Source: Flagellimonas yonaguniensis (lineage in GTDB: Bacteria > Bacteroidota > Bacteroidia > Flavobacteriales > Flavobacteriaceae). Taken from it: a DNA stretch of 64,000 bases. Positions 54,929-62,983 of the stretch are shown here, one piece after another; position 1 is the first letter of the stretch; each line of letters opens with the position of its first letter. Position numbers and translations under genes: made by a program. The DNA lies in assembly GCF_029193885.1 (NCBI RefSeq), contig NZ_JARFVB010000010.1:62001-126000 (forward strand), read 5' to 3'. A model generated the notes under the pieces. That model searched no databases and had not been told where the DNA came from. It saw only the letters and a program-made list of their open reading frames with translations.

Positions 54929-55669
54929 TTAGTGCCCTGCCAGTTGAAATATTTCATCAGGGCTGAGTTCACTCAATTCCAATACGCTTTTTCTAGATCT
55001 GGTCATTGCTTTCCGAATCAAATAGTTGCCTGTTCGGTATCCGATGGATTGGCGACCATCCGGATGCTGGAACATCCATTGTTGATAGTCGGCATTTTTG
55101 GGCAAAGCCATTATTTCCGTTACCCATTGCTCGGCAATTTCATCTTCTGGCGGACTATCGGCCTCCATGGCAGAGGTGTATTCTTCGGAGAAGACTACGG
55201 CCAACCCTTCATTTATGGCCGCAATGGGTATGCCTGGTCCAAATTTGTTGTCCCGAATGGCCCAACCTCGGTATAGATGGTGGAACTCATGAAATATGGT
55301 GTGCTTCAACGCCTTATGGGTCGCAGCGGCCACACCGCCCGGATAATTTTTGGATATTTGAATGAACACCACGGGAGGGCTATTGGTTTCGGTACGCCCG
55401 GTAACACCACCGACCACATCAAGGTTCCAATCTACGATTTCCAAGGATACCTGTATGCTGTCGGGTAGGGTGGGGAGTAGGGTTCTGATTTCTTTTTCGG
55501 ATTCCAGAACTACTTGTTGAATGAGTTCTTTTTGCTCCGTGGTAAATTTCCCGTCTTTTTCGGTAAAGGTGATAATGGAACTTGTAGCTTCTGAATTGTT
55601 TGAAGTGTTTTTACAATTACTGATTAGGTTTAGTGCCAAAAAAAGCACTAGAATTTTGATTGATTTCAT
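54929..55669 (-). CDS. Putative zinc protease lipoprotein (DUF2268/YjaZ-like)
   Basis: A 246-residue lipoprotein from the ATG at 55669 (MKSIKILVLFLALNLISNC; lipobox LISNC). The open frame to 55738 is not used. The zinc site is HEFHHLYRGWA, a HExxH motif, and the third ligand is likely in INEGLAVVFSEEY, as in predicted YjaZ-type DUF2268 proteases. It is tethered to a membrane and probably cleaves unknown proteins. Two direct copies of a hairpin repeat flank the gene, one on each side. Confidence 0.85.
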   Translation of the reverse strand: MKSIKILVLFLALNLISNCKNTSNNSEATSSIITFTEKDGKFTTEQKELIQQVVLESEKEIRTLLPTLPDSIQVSLEIVDWNLDVVGGVTGRTETNSPPVVFIQISKNYPGGVAAATHKALKHTIFHEFHHLYRGWAIRDNKFGPGIPIAAINEGLAVVFSEEYTSAMEADSPPEDEIAEQWVTEIMALPKNADYQQWMFQHPDGRQSIGYRTGNYLIRKAMTRSRKSVLELSELSPDEIFQLAGH

Positions 55670-55764
55670 TGATGTTCGTTTTACTTGTAGACTCGGTAGA
55701 AGCAAAAATGTTACATCAAAAAAATAGGAGCACATCATCTTTAGATAGAACTGATGATAAGAGT

Positions 55765-55842
55765 GTCATTTCGAACCGAGCTATGCGAGTGTGAGAAATC
55801 TGGATTTCTCAATCGGAACTTTGTTCCTCATATCGAAATGAC
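55765..55842. repeat. Dispersed inverted repeat, copy 2 (GTCATTTCGA family)
   Basis: Arms GTCATTTCGA (55765-55774) and TCGAAATGAC (55833-55842) are perfect inverted repeats around the hairpin GAGAAATC-TG-GATTTCTC (55793-55810). Copy 1 is at 32218-32280. With the next repeats it fills the 400-base gap between 55670 and 56071, where no gene is seen. Confidence 0.75.
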
Positions 55843-55861
55843 TCTGGTGCTGTGGTGCGGT

Positions 55862-55900
55862 GCTGTCATCCCTGCGCAGGCAGGGATCCATTTACTTTTT
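55862..55900. repeat. Dispersed hairpin repeat, copy 2 (GTCATCCC/GCAGGCAGG family)
   Basis: Same orientation and nearly the same sequence as 54826-54864 (GCTGTCATCCCTG ... ATCCATTTACTTTTT), 1036 bases apart. Confidence 0.75.
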
Positions 55901-56010
55901 TAAAAAGACATATAGCTTTACAATTAAAGGTTAGTAGGCTGACACTAATGGCGCGAATTCTCGCGAATGACTTTGAGGAGACCAATGCCGTAGCACGACA
56001 CCATTCCAAA

Positions 56011-56045
56011 AAGTAGGGAGTTTGGTTTAGGGGTGGGGGAGCAAT
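56011..56045. repeat. 35-bp imperfect direct repeat, left copy
   Basis: AAGTAGGGAGTTTGGTTTAG and following GGGTGGGGGAGCAAT match 57771-57805 at all but four positions. The pair encloses three genes (56072-57753). Confidence 0.7.
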
Positions 56046-56071
56046 CGATTAATTCCACTGTTGTGATTTCA

Positions 56072-56554
56072 TCACTCTTCTATCCCGGATTTTTTTCTTT
56101 GAGTTCTACCATACTCAATAAATGAGCCATCAAAAAATTTACTGAACGGATGTTTTAGTAATGCTCCAAAACCTGCGGTGAGTACTATCCCATCAACCAG
56201 TGCTTTTCTGGATCTCCAATTTTTTGCACTCAACATTTTATTTTCATTTTGCAAAAACAAATTTTCAACATGCCGAACTTCCGCGCCAAACAAATAAAAT
56301 CCATGAATCTGTTCTTCTTCGCTCAATGAGTCGGGATCATCTCTATACATTGTTATCAATCTTGCTAATTCTGGAGAACTGCCAAAATTGAGCAATATGT
56401 TGATGTCCAAAGTTGCAATTTCATGAAAAGTTGACGCTTGTGTTGCCTTTGTATTTGCTCTAATCTGAACACCAACAAATATCAAAGATATTATGATGGC
56501 AACTGCTGATATAATTTCAGCAGCTAATGCATATTCTTCCAATGTTTCTATCAT
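56072..56554 (-). CDS. Single-pass membrane hypothetical protein
   Basis: A 160-residue protein with one N-terminal membrane helix (IISAVAIIISLIFVGVQI) preceded by a short acidic stretch, then a helical cytoplasmic body (RANTKATQASTFHEIATLDINILLN, EEEQIHGFYLFGAEVRHVENLF). This arrangement occurs in a widespread small family that I cannot name. It is the first gene inside the 35-bp direct repeats. Confidence 0.75.
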   Translation of the reverse strand: MIETLEEYALAAEIISAVAIIISLIFVGVQIRANTKATQASTFHEIATLDINILLNFGSSPELARLITMYRDDPDSLSEEEQIHGFYLFGAEVRHVENLFLQNENKMLSAKNWRSRKALVDGIVLTAGFGALLKHPFSKFFDGSFIEYGRTQRKKSGIEE

Positions 56555-56640
56555 AATCCAAAGTTGTTTTCTTACTAATGGTGAATTTGGTCAAGGGGAT
56601 ATGGGTACTGGATCATAGCTTTTGTTGTTCGTTTGTACAA

Positions 56641-57159
56641 TTACTCCGATTTATGTACTTCAAGTTCGATTTCAACCATAAATTCGGGTAAAGCCAACCC
56701 CGTTACTTCAAGCCAAGAACCCGTTGGAAAACCATTTTTATAAATTTCAGCTCGGTAGGCAGATTTTTCCAGCATTTGTGCCATATCAGTGGTAAAAATA
56801 TCTTCTTTGACCACATCGTCAAATGTGCAGCCAAAGTGCTTTAATATTTTTTCCAAATCAGCATAACAGTTTTTCATTTGTTGTTCTATATCGCCAATTG
56901 CGGTAGGGTTTCCCTCATCGTCCATACTTACTGCTCCAGATATTTTAATGTCGTTTCCAATTTTCACAGCGTGTGAATATCCATAAGCATTTTCCACTTC
57001 TGGACGTAAAAGAAAATATTCAGGTTTCTCCGATTCAACGATTACCTCCTTTTCAATTTCTTTGGTTTCTTCCTTTTGTTTTTGTTCGCAACTCAGGAAT
57101 CCAAAAGCTATTGCAATTAGCGTTGCGAACAATGTAACTTGGTTGGTTGATTTTTTCAT
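56641..57159 (-). CDS. RidA/YjgF-like lipoprotein without the catalytic arginine
   Basis: A 172-residue lipoprotein (lipobox GFLSC) followed by a Glu/Lys-rich linker and a RidA fold: YGYSHAVKIGNDIKISGAVSMDD, DIEQQMKNCYADLEKILKHFGCTFDDVVKEDIFTTDM, and FPTGSWLEVTGLALPEFMVEIELEV. RidA enzymes deaminate reactive enamines using a conserved Arg, seen as PARS in active members. Here that position reads PTGS, so the arginine is missing and activity is doubtful. It lies inside the 35-bp direct repeats. Confidence 0.88.
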   Translation of the reverse strand: MKKSTNQVTLFATLIAIAFGFLSCEQKQKEETKEIEKEVIVESEKPEYFLLRPEVENAYGYSHAVKIGNDIKISGAVSMDDEGNPTAIGDIEQQMKNCYADLEKILKHFGCTFDDVVKEDIFTTDMAQMLEKSAYRAEIYKNGFPTGSWLEVTGLALPEFMVEIELEVHKSE

Positions 57160-57366
57160 AATTGGTAGTGTTTAGTGCCTACTTTGGTCGGTTTTCGGCT
57201 TTCCCGTTCCTTTTCTCTCCATTGGGTTTCAGGTTTTTCCTTCTGAAAGCAATCGCTGACGGATGCTGCGGAAGAACTTGATCACAAGCGGTTGGTTTCT
57301 CTAAAGATATGATTTTAAATGGATTGGATTTAGGAACAATGAATTATGGTTATTTTATGTGCCGAC

Positions 57367-57753
57367 TTACTCCGTTATTTCAATCCAATTGCCTTCGGGG
57401 TCGGCAATAACACTTTCGTAATAGCCATCGCCAGTGGTTCTGGGTTCTCCGATGACCGTGAATCCGTTTTTGCGGATGGATTCGGTAAGGGCATCCACTT
57501 TTTGCTTGGAACCAACGGATATGGCAAAATGGGCAAGGCCCAGTTTGGTATCCCTATTAGTAATGAATTCGGAAATATCGGGTCTGTGCATTAATTCGAT
57601 GCGTGCCCCATTTTTAAAGGAGAGGAAATAGGAACTGAATTGTTTTTTTGGATTGTAATATTTTTCGTTGGATTCCAACTCGAAAAAACGCAGGTAAAAC
57701 GCTCTCATTTTTTCTAGATCCGAAGTCCAAATGGCGATATGCTCAATTTTCAT
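57367..57753 (-). CDS. VOC family (glyoxalase-like) protein
   Basis: A 128-residue protein with two beta-alpha-beta-beta-beta units, MKIEHIAIWTSDLEKMRAFYLRFFEL and GLAHFAISVGSKQKVDALTESIRKNGF, ending DPEGNWIEITE. The metal ligands are the His in the first strand, Glu in ARIELMH, the His in AHFAIS and the final Glu. The reaction is unknown. It is the last gene inside the 35-bp direct repeats. Confidence 0.92.
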   Translation of the reverse strand: MKIEHIAIWTSDLEKMRAFYLRFFELESNEKYYNPKKQFSSYFLSFKNGARIELMHRPDISEFITNRDTKLGLAHFAISVGSKQKVDALTESIRKNGFTVIGEPRTTGDGYYESVIADPEGNWIEITE

Positions 57754-57770
57754 TACACTCTTTTTAATAA

Positions 57771-57805
57771 AAGTAGGGAATTTGGTTTAGGGGAGGGAAA
57801 GCAAT
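57771..57805. repeat. 35-bp imperfect direct repeat, right copy
   Basis: AAGTAGGGAATTTGGTTTAG and following GGGAGGGAAAGCAAT, direct repeat of 56011-56045, 1760 bases downstream. Confidence 0.7.
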
Positions 57806-57830
57806 GGGTTTTAGCTGTTATTATGTATGG

Positions 57831-58835
57831 TTATTTTTCATAATTGAATTGTATTTCTATTTTTCCTTTTTTTATTTCCGCTGAAACCCATGGTAAGTTA
57901 TCAATTTCATTTTGGTCAGTAAAGAATTCAAAGAACATTACTTTTCCTTCATTAAATAAATTCTTTTTCAAATAGTTAATTAAAGTTTCAATTTCTGATT
58001 TATTTAATTCTTGTTTTAATAATACTTTGAATTCTCCAATACCTCCAGAATTGAATATTTTGCTTTTTATGATTTCAAATTTTATAGATTTACCATTAGA
58101 AATTAGTATTTCCTTTAGGTAATTAGAATCAATACAGCTTTCAGTCTCAACTTTTACAGCTTTAAAGGAGTAGCTGTTTTTTTCTAATTCTATTTGATAA
58201 AAATTTACTCCTCTTTCTTTTAATAGGTTTATAATTTGATTTTTATCTGATGCACTAGTTTTTAGACCAAAATAAATTGATTTCAATGCTTTGTAATCGT
58301 AGGAATTCAGTCCCTTTTTACTGGTTACAATTCGATGTTCTTGCTCATATTCCCACCTTTTTGATTTATAAAAAGCAAACTTCTTAATGAGGTCATTTTG
58401 TTTGTTTCTTATGATGTCCAAAAAGCCAATGCTTGGTGGCTCTTTTGAATATACAACAGGAAAAGAATGAACATGATTTTTTCCGTCATTTTTCAGTAAA
58501 ACTTCTAAATCATATTCTATGCAAAATCCTTTGTGCGAATTAGCATAATGAGCCCAAAGTAATTCGTCTAACGGTGTTTTGGAGAGTGAGTAAATACCCA
58601 TCTTATCGTCCATCGATAAAACCTCATCAGTATTGTTATTGATTAACTCGAAATCTTCTTTAGTTTTGGCTCCAACTTTTTGTCCAATATAATTCAGAAA
58701 ATGTTTTACTCTTTTTGTGTCAGTAGTTGCTTCACACGGGTCATTTAATTGTTGAATAGAAGACGACCAATATTGATTGTTTTCAATAGCTATTAAATCA
58801 TTGTCTGTTCCACTCCTATATTTATATACAAGCAT
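57831..58835 (-). CDS. DUF2971 domain protein
   Basis: A 334-residue protein with the DUF2971 signatures LVYKYRSGTDNDLIAIENNQYWSSSIQQLNDPCEA, LLWAHYANSHKGFCIEYDL and KSKRWEYEQEHRIV. No signal peptide. Strikingly AT-rich compared with genes on either side. Members occur in many genomic islands, but their activity is not established. It follows the caspase-like gene on the same strand with 30 bases between them, so the two are probably one operon. Confidence 0.92.
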   Translation of the reverse strand: MLVYKYRSGTDNDLIAIENNQYWSSSIQQLNDPCEATTDTKRVKHFLNYIGQKVGAKTKEDFELINNNTDEVLSMDDKMGIYSLSKTPLDELLWAHYANSHKGFCIEYDLEVLLKNDGKNHVHSFPVVYSKEPPSIGFLDIIRNKQNDLIKKFAFYKSKRWEYEQEHRIVTSKKGLNSYDYKALKSIYFGLKTSASDKNQIINLLKERGVNFYQIELEKNSYSFKAVKVETESCIDSNYLKEILISNGKSIKFEIIKSKIFNSGGIGEFKVLLKQELNKSEIETLINYLKKNLFNEGKVMFFEFFTDQNEIDNLPWVSAEIKKGKIEIQFNYEK

Positions 58836-58865
58836 TTACTTTATTGGTTTTGTTGGCTTAAGCAA

Positions 58866-60305
58866 TCATTCTTCTCCTTTTTTCTTTTCATTAAAAGTTT
58901 CATTGAGGATATTATTTATTTTGTTTTGAAACATATCAAATATTTTTTTTAAACCCGAAACAACTTCATCTGTTTTTGTAATTGGATAAGCTGAATGAAA
59001 CCATTCAATATTTGTGTTTAAGGTTTTCTTGTCCCAATTCTTTTCTTCAAAGTTTGTAGTAAAGTAAAAAAATGCAATCTCTCTTTTTGAAATGAGATAA
59101 ATAACACGGCACGTAAAAGAATCAACATTAGGAAATTGAGAATTTAGATTAAATACAATTGTTTTGTAGGGAACTTCAACATCCAAGTCAAATCCGTCCA
59201 TTATCCATTCATATTCATCATTATTCTCCTGCCCAAGTATTTGAACTCTACCAAACGAGAGTGAACCATAAGGGTTTGTATATCTGTCTTTCCGAACTCT
59301 TTTGTGCTTTGATTGAGCAAAATATTCATGGTCATTGTCTTTGAGCCATTTACCAATAATGTTTTCCTTTACAATTGGATCATAACCTTCATGAAAGCTA
59401 ATATCAAGTTCAAATATACTTTCGATGTCACCTTCTAAAGAAAATTTGTCTACTTTCTCTTTGAGGGTCGTAATGAGTTGTAAAGCTTCTTCTTTCCCAC
59501 TATAACCTTCGGCCTTTTTCTTAATTTGATCCAATAATGATGTTGCTTCTGACTTGTCTGCCTCCTTTGTTTTAATATTGAATTTCAGTGTTTCCAAATA
59601 TTCCTTTAATGGTTTGTCTATTGAACAGAACTTCTCTGTATAGTCTGCCTGTATAACGAAGAATGGTGTCTGGGATGTGTTACCTTCAAACTCGTCTGAA
59701 ATAAAATCAATAATGTCTTTATATCGTATTTCAGTGCTGTTGTGGTTCTTTATTGATAATATGAAGCTTTTGGTAAAGTCACTAATAATATCGGATTGAT
59801 ATGAACTTTGATCATTCAAAGACGAATTTAAGAAGTAGCACCTATTAAATCGTTCTTGAGTCTTCTTGAAATACTTACTGATGCCATTTGCCTCCTTGAT
59901 ATAAGATTTTCCAGATTGGCAAGCATCAATAATTTTAACCACTAAATCAGGACTAAGCGCCTTAATGAGGTTGTCAACTTCTTCATTTTGTAGCGAAGTC
60001 TGTTTTCGTTTATGTTCGTCATAGTCTGATAATTGAAAGTAGAATTCATCATTAAAAAACTCACCATGCCCCGTATAGTAGAGAAGTAATTCTGATATGT
60101 CGTCCTTTTTATGATCTGCAATGAATTCTGTGAGTCTTTCCTTGATTATAGCACTTTCAAGTTTTTCATTGATATAAAGTATATCATCGTACTTACCAGT
60201 TTTAACCATAATATCGTGTATTGCCTTAGCATCTTTATGGCAGCCAGGTAGATTATTGGCAGCGTTCTTATACTCGCTAATTCCTAAAATTATTCCAATA
60301 TTCAT
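58866..60305 (-). CDS. Caspase-like (C14) protease
   Basis: A 479-residue protein with a caspase/metacaspase domain at the N-terminus (1-235). The catalytic His is His80 in YYTGHGEFF and the Cys is Cys129 in KIIDACQSGKSY; the N-terminal GIILGISEYKNAANNLPGCHKDAKAIHDIM is typical of bacterial caspases. A coiled linker (235-300) and an unrecognised beta-rich C-terminal domain (about 330-479; YGSLSFGRVQILGQENNDEY) follow. AT-rich like its partner DUF2971 gene. Bacterial caspase-like proteases are found in several immune systems (for example next to gasdermins), so a defence role is plausible but unproven here. Confidence 0.92.
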   Translation of the reverse strand: MNIGIILGISEYKNAANNLPGCHKDAKAIHDIMVKTGKYDDILYINEKLESAIIKERLTEFIADHKKDDISELLLYYTGHGEFFNDEFYFQLSDYDEHKRKQTSLQNEEVDNLIKALSPDLVVKIIDACQSGKSYIKEANGISKYFKKTQERFNRCYFLNSSLNDQSSYQSDIISDFTKSFILSIKNHNSTEIRYKDIIDFISDEFEGNTSQTPFFVIQADYTEKFCSIDKPLKEYLETLKFNIKTKEADKSEATSLLDQIKKKAEGYSGKEEALQLITTLKEKVDKFSLEGDIESIFELDISFHEGYDPIVKENIIGKWLKDNDHEYFAQSKHKRVRKDRYTNPYGSLSFGRVQILGQENNDEYEWIMDGFDLDVEVPYKTIVFNLNSQFPNVDSFTCRVIYLISKREIAFFYFTTNFEEKNWDKKTLNTNIEWFHSAYPITKTDEVVSGLKKIFDMFQNKINNILNETFNEKKKGEE

Positions 60306-60459
60306 TGTTCTTTATTTATTACAGTTAACAGGTTTTTTTGGACTAAAAATCCAATAGCACTCTAAATTCAACGAAATTTCCCTCAAAATCAATAAGTTAA
60401 CCTGCCAAGTTGTAAGAAGTTATCAACCGACCCGCTATTTTCAGTTTCGGGAGAAAATG

Positions 60460-60467
60460 TATATTTG
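60460..60467 (+). promoter_or_regulatory. -7 promoter box of the leader RNA
   Basis: TATATTTG, 4 bases before the 5' strand of the leader's closing stem, so transcription should start near 60472. No clear -33 element. Confidence 0.5.
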
Positions 60468-60470
60468 AGT

Positions 60471-60646
60471 CGTCAACACATTTTAATAATCTCGCAATGC
60501 GAAAATTTCAAAATCGGTTTAAACAGAAAAAACTGGGAAGGCATACGGGTGCAAGTCCCGAGACCTATCTGAGCATTGCTTGGAATGTGTTGACGGTGAC
60601 CTTCCCTTTTTGTTTCATTAATAACCTACTTACTTATGTCAACACA
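60471..60646 (+). ncRNA. Structured leader RNA, candidate riboswitch overlapping the start codon
   Basis: A perfect 12-bp closing stem (CGTCAACACATT, 60471-60482, with AATGTGTTGACG, 60584-60595) encloses a second helix (GCAATGC 60494-60500 / GCATTGC 60573-60579) and the hairpin CGGG-TGCAAGT-CCCG (60546-60560) preceded by GGGAAGG. The order GGGAA then GGGTGCAAGTCCC resembles part of the cobalamin riboswitch core, but its later conserved boxes are not seen. The 3' arm TGTGTTGAC (60586-60594) can pair instead with GTCAACACA at 60638-60646, covering the start codon of the 91-aa gene. A second alternative pairs GGGAAGG with CCTTCCC (60600-60606), followed by five Ts. Ligand unknown. Confidence 0.6.
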
Positions 60647-60911
60647 AGATGGTCAAAAAAACTGCCCCCAATGCAGTAACACGAATGCGCAAAGCGCTCC
60701 CGAAATTTCCCAAATGCTAACCCAAGCACAAATCCAATTGTTGGACTACGCCGATGCCTTGGATGGTCCCGATCTGGTAAAATCCCTAAAACTGCTGCAC
60801 AATATTGCGGTGTACCATTCCTCCGAACCTTTGGATGAAGTGGAAAAAGATGCGCTCTTCAACATAAAAGGGCTGTGGGAGTGTATTGAGCGGATTGTTA
60901 TTGAAAAGTGA
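60636..60911 (+). CDS. 91-residue hypothetical protein under leader-RNA control
   Basis: A small soluble protein with an N-terminal CPQC (a lone zinc-knuckle half), a serine/asparagine linker, and a helical domain (MLTQAQIQLLDYADALDGPDLVKSLKLLHNIAVYHSSEPLDEVEKDALFNIKGLWECIERI). I do not recognise the family. Its start codon sits in the second half of a leader RNA stem-swap (see 60471-60646), so its translation is probably switched. Downstream, 60912-61003 is purine-rich with repeated AAAAGGT/GTAAAA motifs and no gene. Confidence 0.8.
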   Translation: MSTQDGQKNCPQCSNTNAQSAPEISQMLTQAQIQLLDYADALDGPDLVKSLKLLHNIAVYHSSEPLDEVEKDALFNIKGLWECIERIVIEK

Positions 60912-61003
60912 AAAGTAAAAAAGTAAAAGTGAAAAGGTTAACGGTTATGGGTAAAAGGTGAATGGTAAAAAGGTTAAGGGGGGTAGTAGTACTATCCGAG
61001 CGT

Positions 61004-61924
61004 TTACTGGCAATCCTCGTTCAATGCTTGGTATTCGGATAATGTGACCGAGAGTATTTCCTGCCCGCTCTGTATTTTAATACAGTTTAAGTCTGGGTTT
61101 CTATCCACACGTAGATCTATGAGTGCTGTGTTCTGGCTCACATCCAAACGGGTCATTTCGTTGGATGAGGCATAAAAATACATCAGGTTCGGATTACCAT
61201 CAAGATTGATGTGCTGCAGCTTATTGTTGGAAATCACTAAGGTTTCCAGAGACGGATTGTCACTGAAATCTACCGAGCTCAGTTGATTCGTGGTCAATAA
61301 AATACTTTTTAAATTGGGGGCTTCGGTCAAATCGACAGAGGTCAAAAGGTTGTCGCTCATGAGCAAATGCTCAATGGACGCATTGGTAATGCTAAAATCC
61401 TCAAAGTAGTTATAGGACAGGTTCAATTCCTTTAATTGTGTTGCTTGCTCCAGTCCAACAATCTCGGTCAATTCGTTTACCAACACATGCGCCAAGATCA
61501 GATCGGTATTTTTACTCAGGTCGAGGGTGGTGAGATAATTGTTCTGAAGGTACAAAGTGTCCAATTTTGTATTGGAACTAACATCGATGTCCACAAGGTT
61601 TTGTCCGGCTGCTGATAAAAAAGTAATATTTGTAAACCCTTCGATACCTTTTAAATCTTCAATTTCACCGAAGTGATTATCGAGGTTTAAGTCCAATCGA
61701 TTGACCTGTTCCGCATCTTCCCTCAACATTTGCTGGTTTATTGTACCATCTGTGTCGATTCCTTGGTCAATGAGCAACTGTTCAAAATGCGCATCTTGTA
61801 TGGATAGGTATTTATCATTTTCCAGATCATTGCTCAAACTCTCTTTTGAACAGGATGTCATAAGAAAAATGGAAGAAACAAAAATCAGGGCAATGCTTGT
61901 ATTTGCCTTTCTAGACTTTATCAT
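61004..61924 (-). CDS. Leucine-rich-repeat lipoprotein
   Basis: A 306-residue lipoprotein with lipobox IFLMTSC. After a calcium-like start region (DGTINQQMLREDAEQVNRLDLN) come about nine internalin-like leucine-rich repeats of 20-22 residues (for example KLDTLYLQNNYLTTLDLSKN and NLKSILLTTNQLSSVDFSDN). The C-terminus carries a conserved cysteine pair (NCIKI, NEDCQ). Probably a surface protein that binds other proteins. Confidence 0.92.
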   Translation of the reverse strand: MIKSRKANTSIALIFVSSIFLMTSCSKESLSNDLENDKYLSIQDAHFEQLLIDQGIDTDGTINQQMLREDAEQVNRLDLNLDNHFGEIEDLKGIEGFTNITFLSAAGQNLVDIDVSSNTKLDTLYLQNNYLTTLDLSKNTDLILAHVLVNELTEIVGLEQATQLKELNLSYNYFEDFSITNASIEHLLMSDNLLTSVDLTEAPNLKSILLTTNQLSSVDFSDNPSLETLVISNNKLQHINLDGNPNLMYFYASSNEMTRLDVSQNTALIDLRVDRNPDLNCIKIQSGQEILSVTLSEYQALNEDCQ

Positions 61925-62009
61925 GATGAATGTTTTTTGATGAAAGCCTATAAGACTAAGAACTGTATAAATTGTTACATTTTTTTTGAAGAGAATTAAG
62001 TATTGAAAA

Positions 62010-62918
62010 TCAATGTTTTTGATTCATCATGTGGTCATAAAAGGTTTTTGAAATGTCCGCCAGTTGTTTAGTGCCCTTATCAAAATCCTTTAAGTTTTTG
62101 GAGAGCAGCACCAATACATAGCTTTTTCCATTGGGCAGGTACACAATGCCCGCATCATGGTGCACACCGGTTATGGACCCGGTTTTATGGGCAACCTCAA
62201 CGTCTATGGGGAGTTTGGCCGGAATCATGTCATTGAACTGTTGGTCTTTTAAAATACGAAGCATATCCTGACAGTCCGTTTCGTTTCCTGCCTTGTTCAT
62301 GGCAATGGCTTCCATAATGACAAGTAGGTCCTTTGCCGTTGTTGAATTGCTAAGCCCCAATTCATAAGCCTTGATATCTTCAACACCCCGTAGGACTTCA
62401 ATAGTATCCGCACCCAAATCCCGCATGGTGGCGGTCACTTTTTTGGCATCCACTAGCTCAATCAGCACATTGGTGGCCAGATTGCTGCTTACGGTGATCA
62501 TGCTGTACATTAAATCTTTGAGTGCCACGTTGGTGTTTATCTTATCATAGATGACATCATCACTGTCATCCGCAATGTCCATACTGTAGGGACTACCGTC
62601 AACAATGCTCTTAAACTCATTGACAAGAAGGATGGAATCGTTCAGGTTGATTTTTCCTGAAGCCTGTTGTTTGAAGAGTTCAATCATCACGGGAACCTTC
62701 ATGGTACTGGCGGCGTGGAATTCTTGGTTGGCATTGATATGGAGACTATCCGCAGGGTCAGAGAGATTTAGGAACGCCACTGCCACATCACCTTCAATGG
62801 TATCGATTTGTGTTCGGACTTTGGTTTCCAACGCTTCTTTTGGGGTTGGTTTTGGTTGGCAGGCTGTTATGCAGTAGCAAAGCAAAACAAAAAGCATGAA
62901 TTTCGGTTGATTAATCAT
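62010..62918 (-). CDS. Class A beta-lactamase-like serine hydrolase, lipoprotein
   Basis: A 302-residue lipoprotein (lipobox YCITAC) with the serine beta-lactamase core: SxxK in ASTMKVP (Ser71, Lys74), SxN in TVSSNLATN (Ser144, Asn146) and KTG in HKTGSITG (Lys245). The omega-loop region reads AYELGLSNSTTAKDLLV, unlike typical class A EPELN, so activity against beta-lactams is uncertain. It may be a penicillin-binding-type or peptidase-type hydrolase. No regulator is adjacent. Confidence 0.9.
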   Translation of the reverse strand: MINQPKFMLFVLLCYCITACQPKPTPKEALETKVRTQIDTIEGDVAVAFLNLSDPADSLHINANQEFHAASTMKVPVMIELFKQQASGKINLNDSILLVNEFKSIVDGSPYSMDIADDSDDVIYDKINTNVALKDLMYSMITVSSNLATNVLIELVDAKKVTATMRDLGADTIEVLRGVEDIKAYELGLSNSTTAKDLLVIMEAIAMNKAGNETDCQDMLRILKDQQFNDMIPAKLPIDVEVAHKTGSITGVHHDAGIVYLPNGKSYVLVLLSKNLKDFDKGTKQLADISKTFYDHMMNQKH

Positions 62919-62983
62919 ATTGGTTTGGTATAGTTTTTCGAAAGTTCTAGTTTTCTACTTCGCGAGTCAAGTTTTCCAAAGGA

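Noticed and set aside
60546-60560. CGGG-TGCAAGT-CCCG looks like the T arm of a tRNA
   Set aside because: No anticodon arm, acceptor stem or CCA side can be built around it; it fits the leader RNA hairpin better.
60497-60679. 60-residue open frame in the leader RNA
   Set aside because: It overlaps the structured leader and the 91-aa gene in another frame, with no recognisable protein features.
62010-62918. Antibiotic-resistance beta-lactamase
   Set aside because: Core motifs are present but the omega loop differs from class A enzymes, so resistance is not supported.
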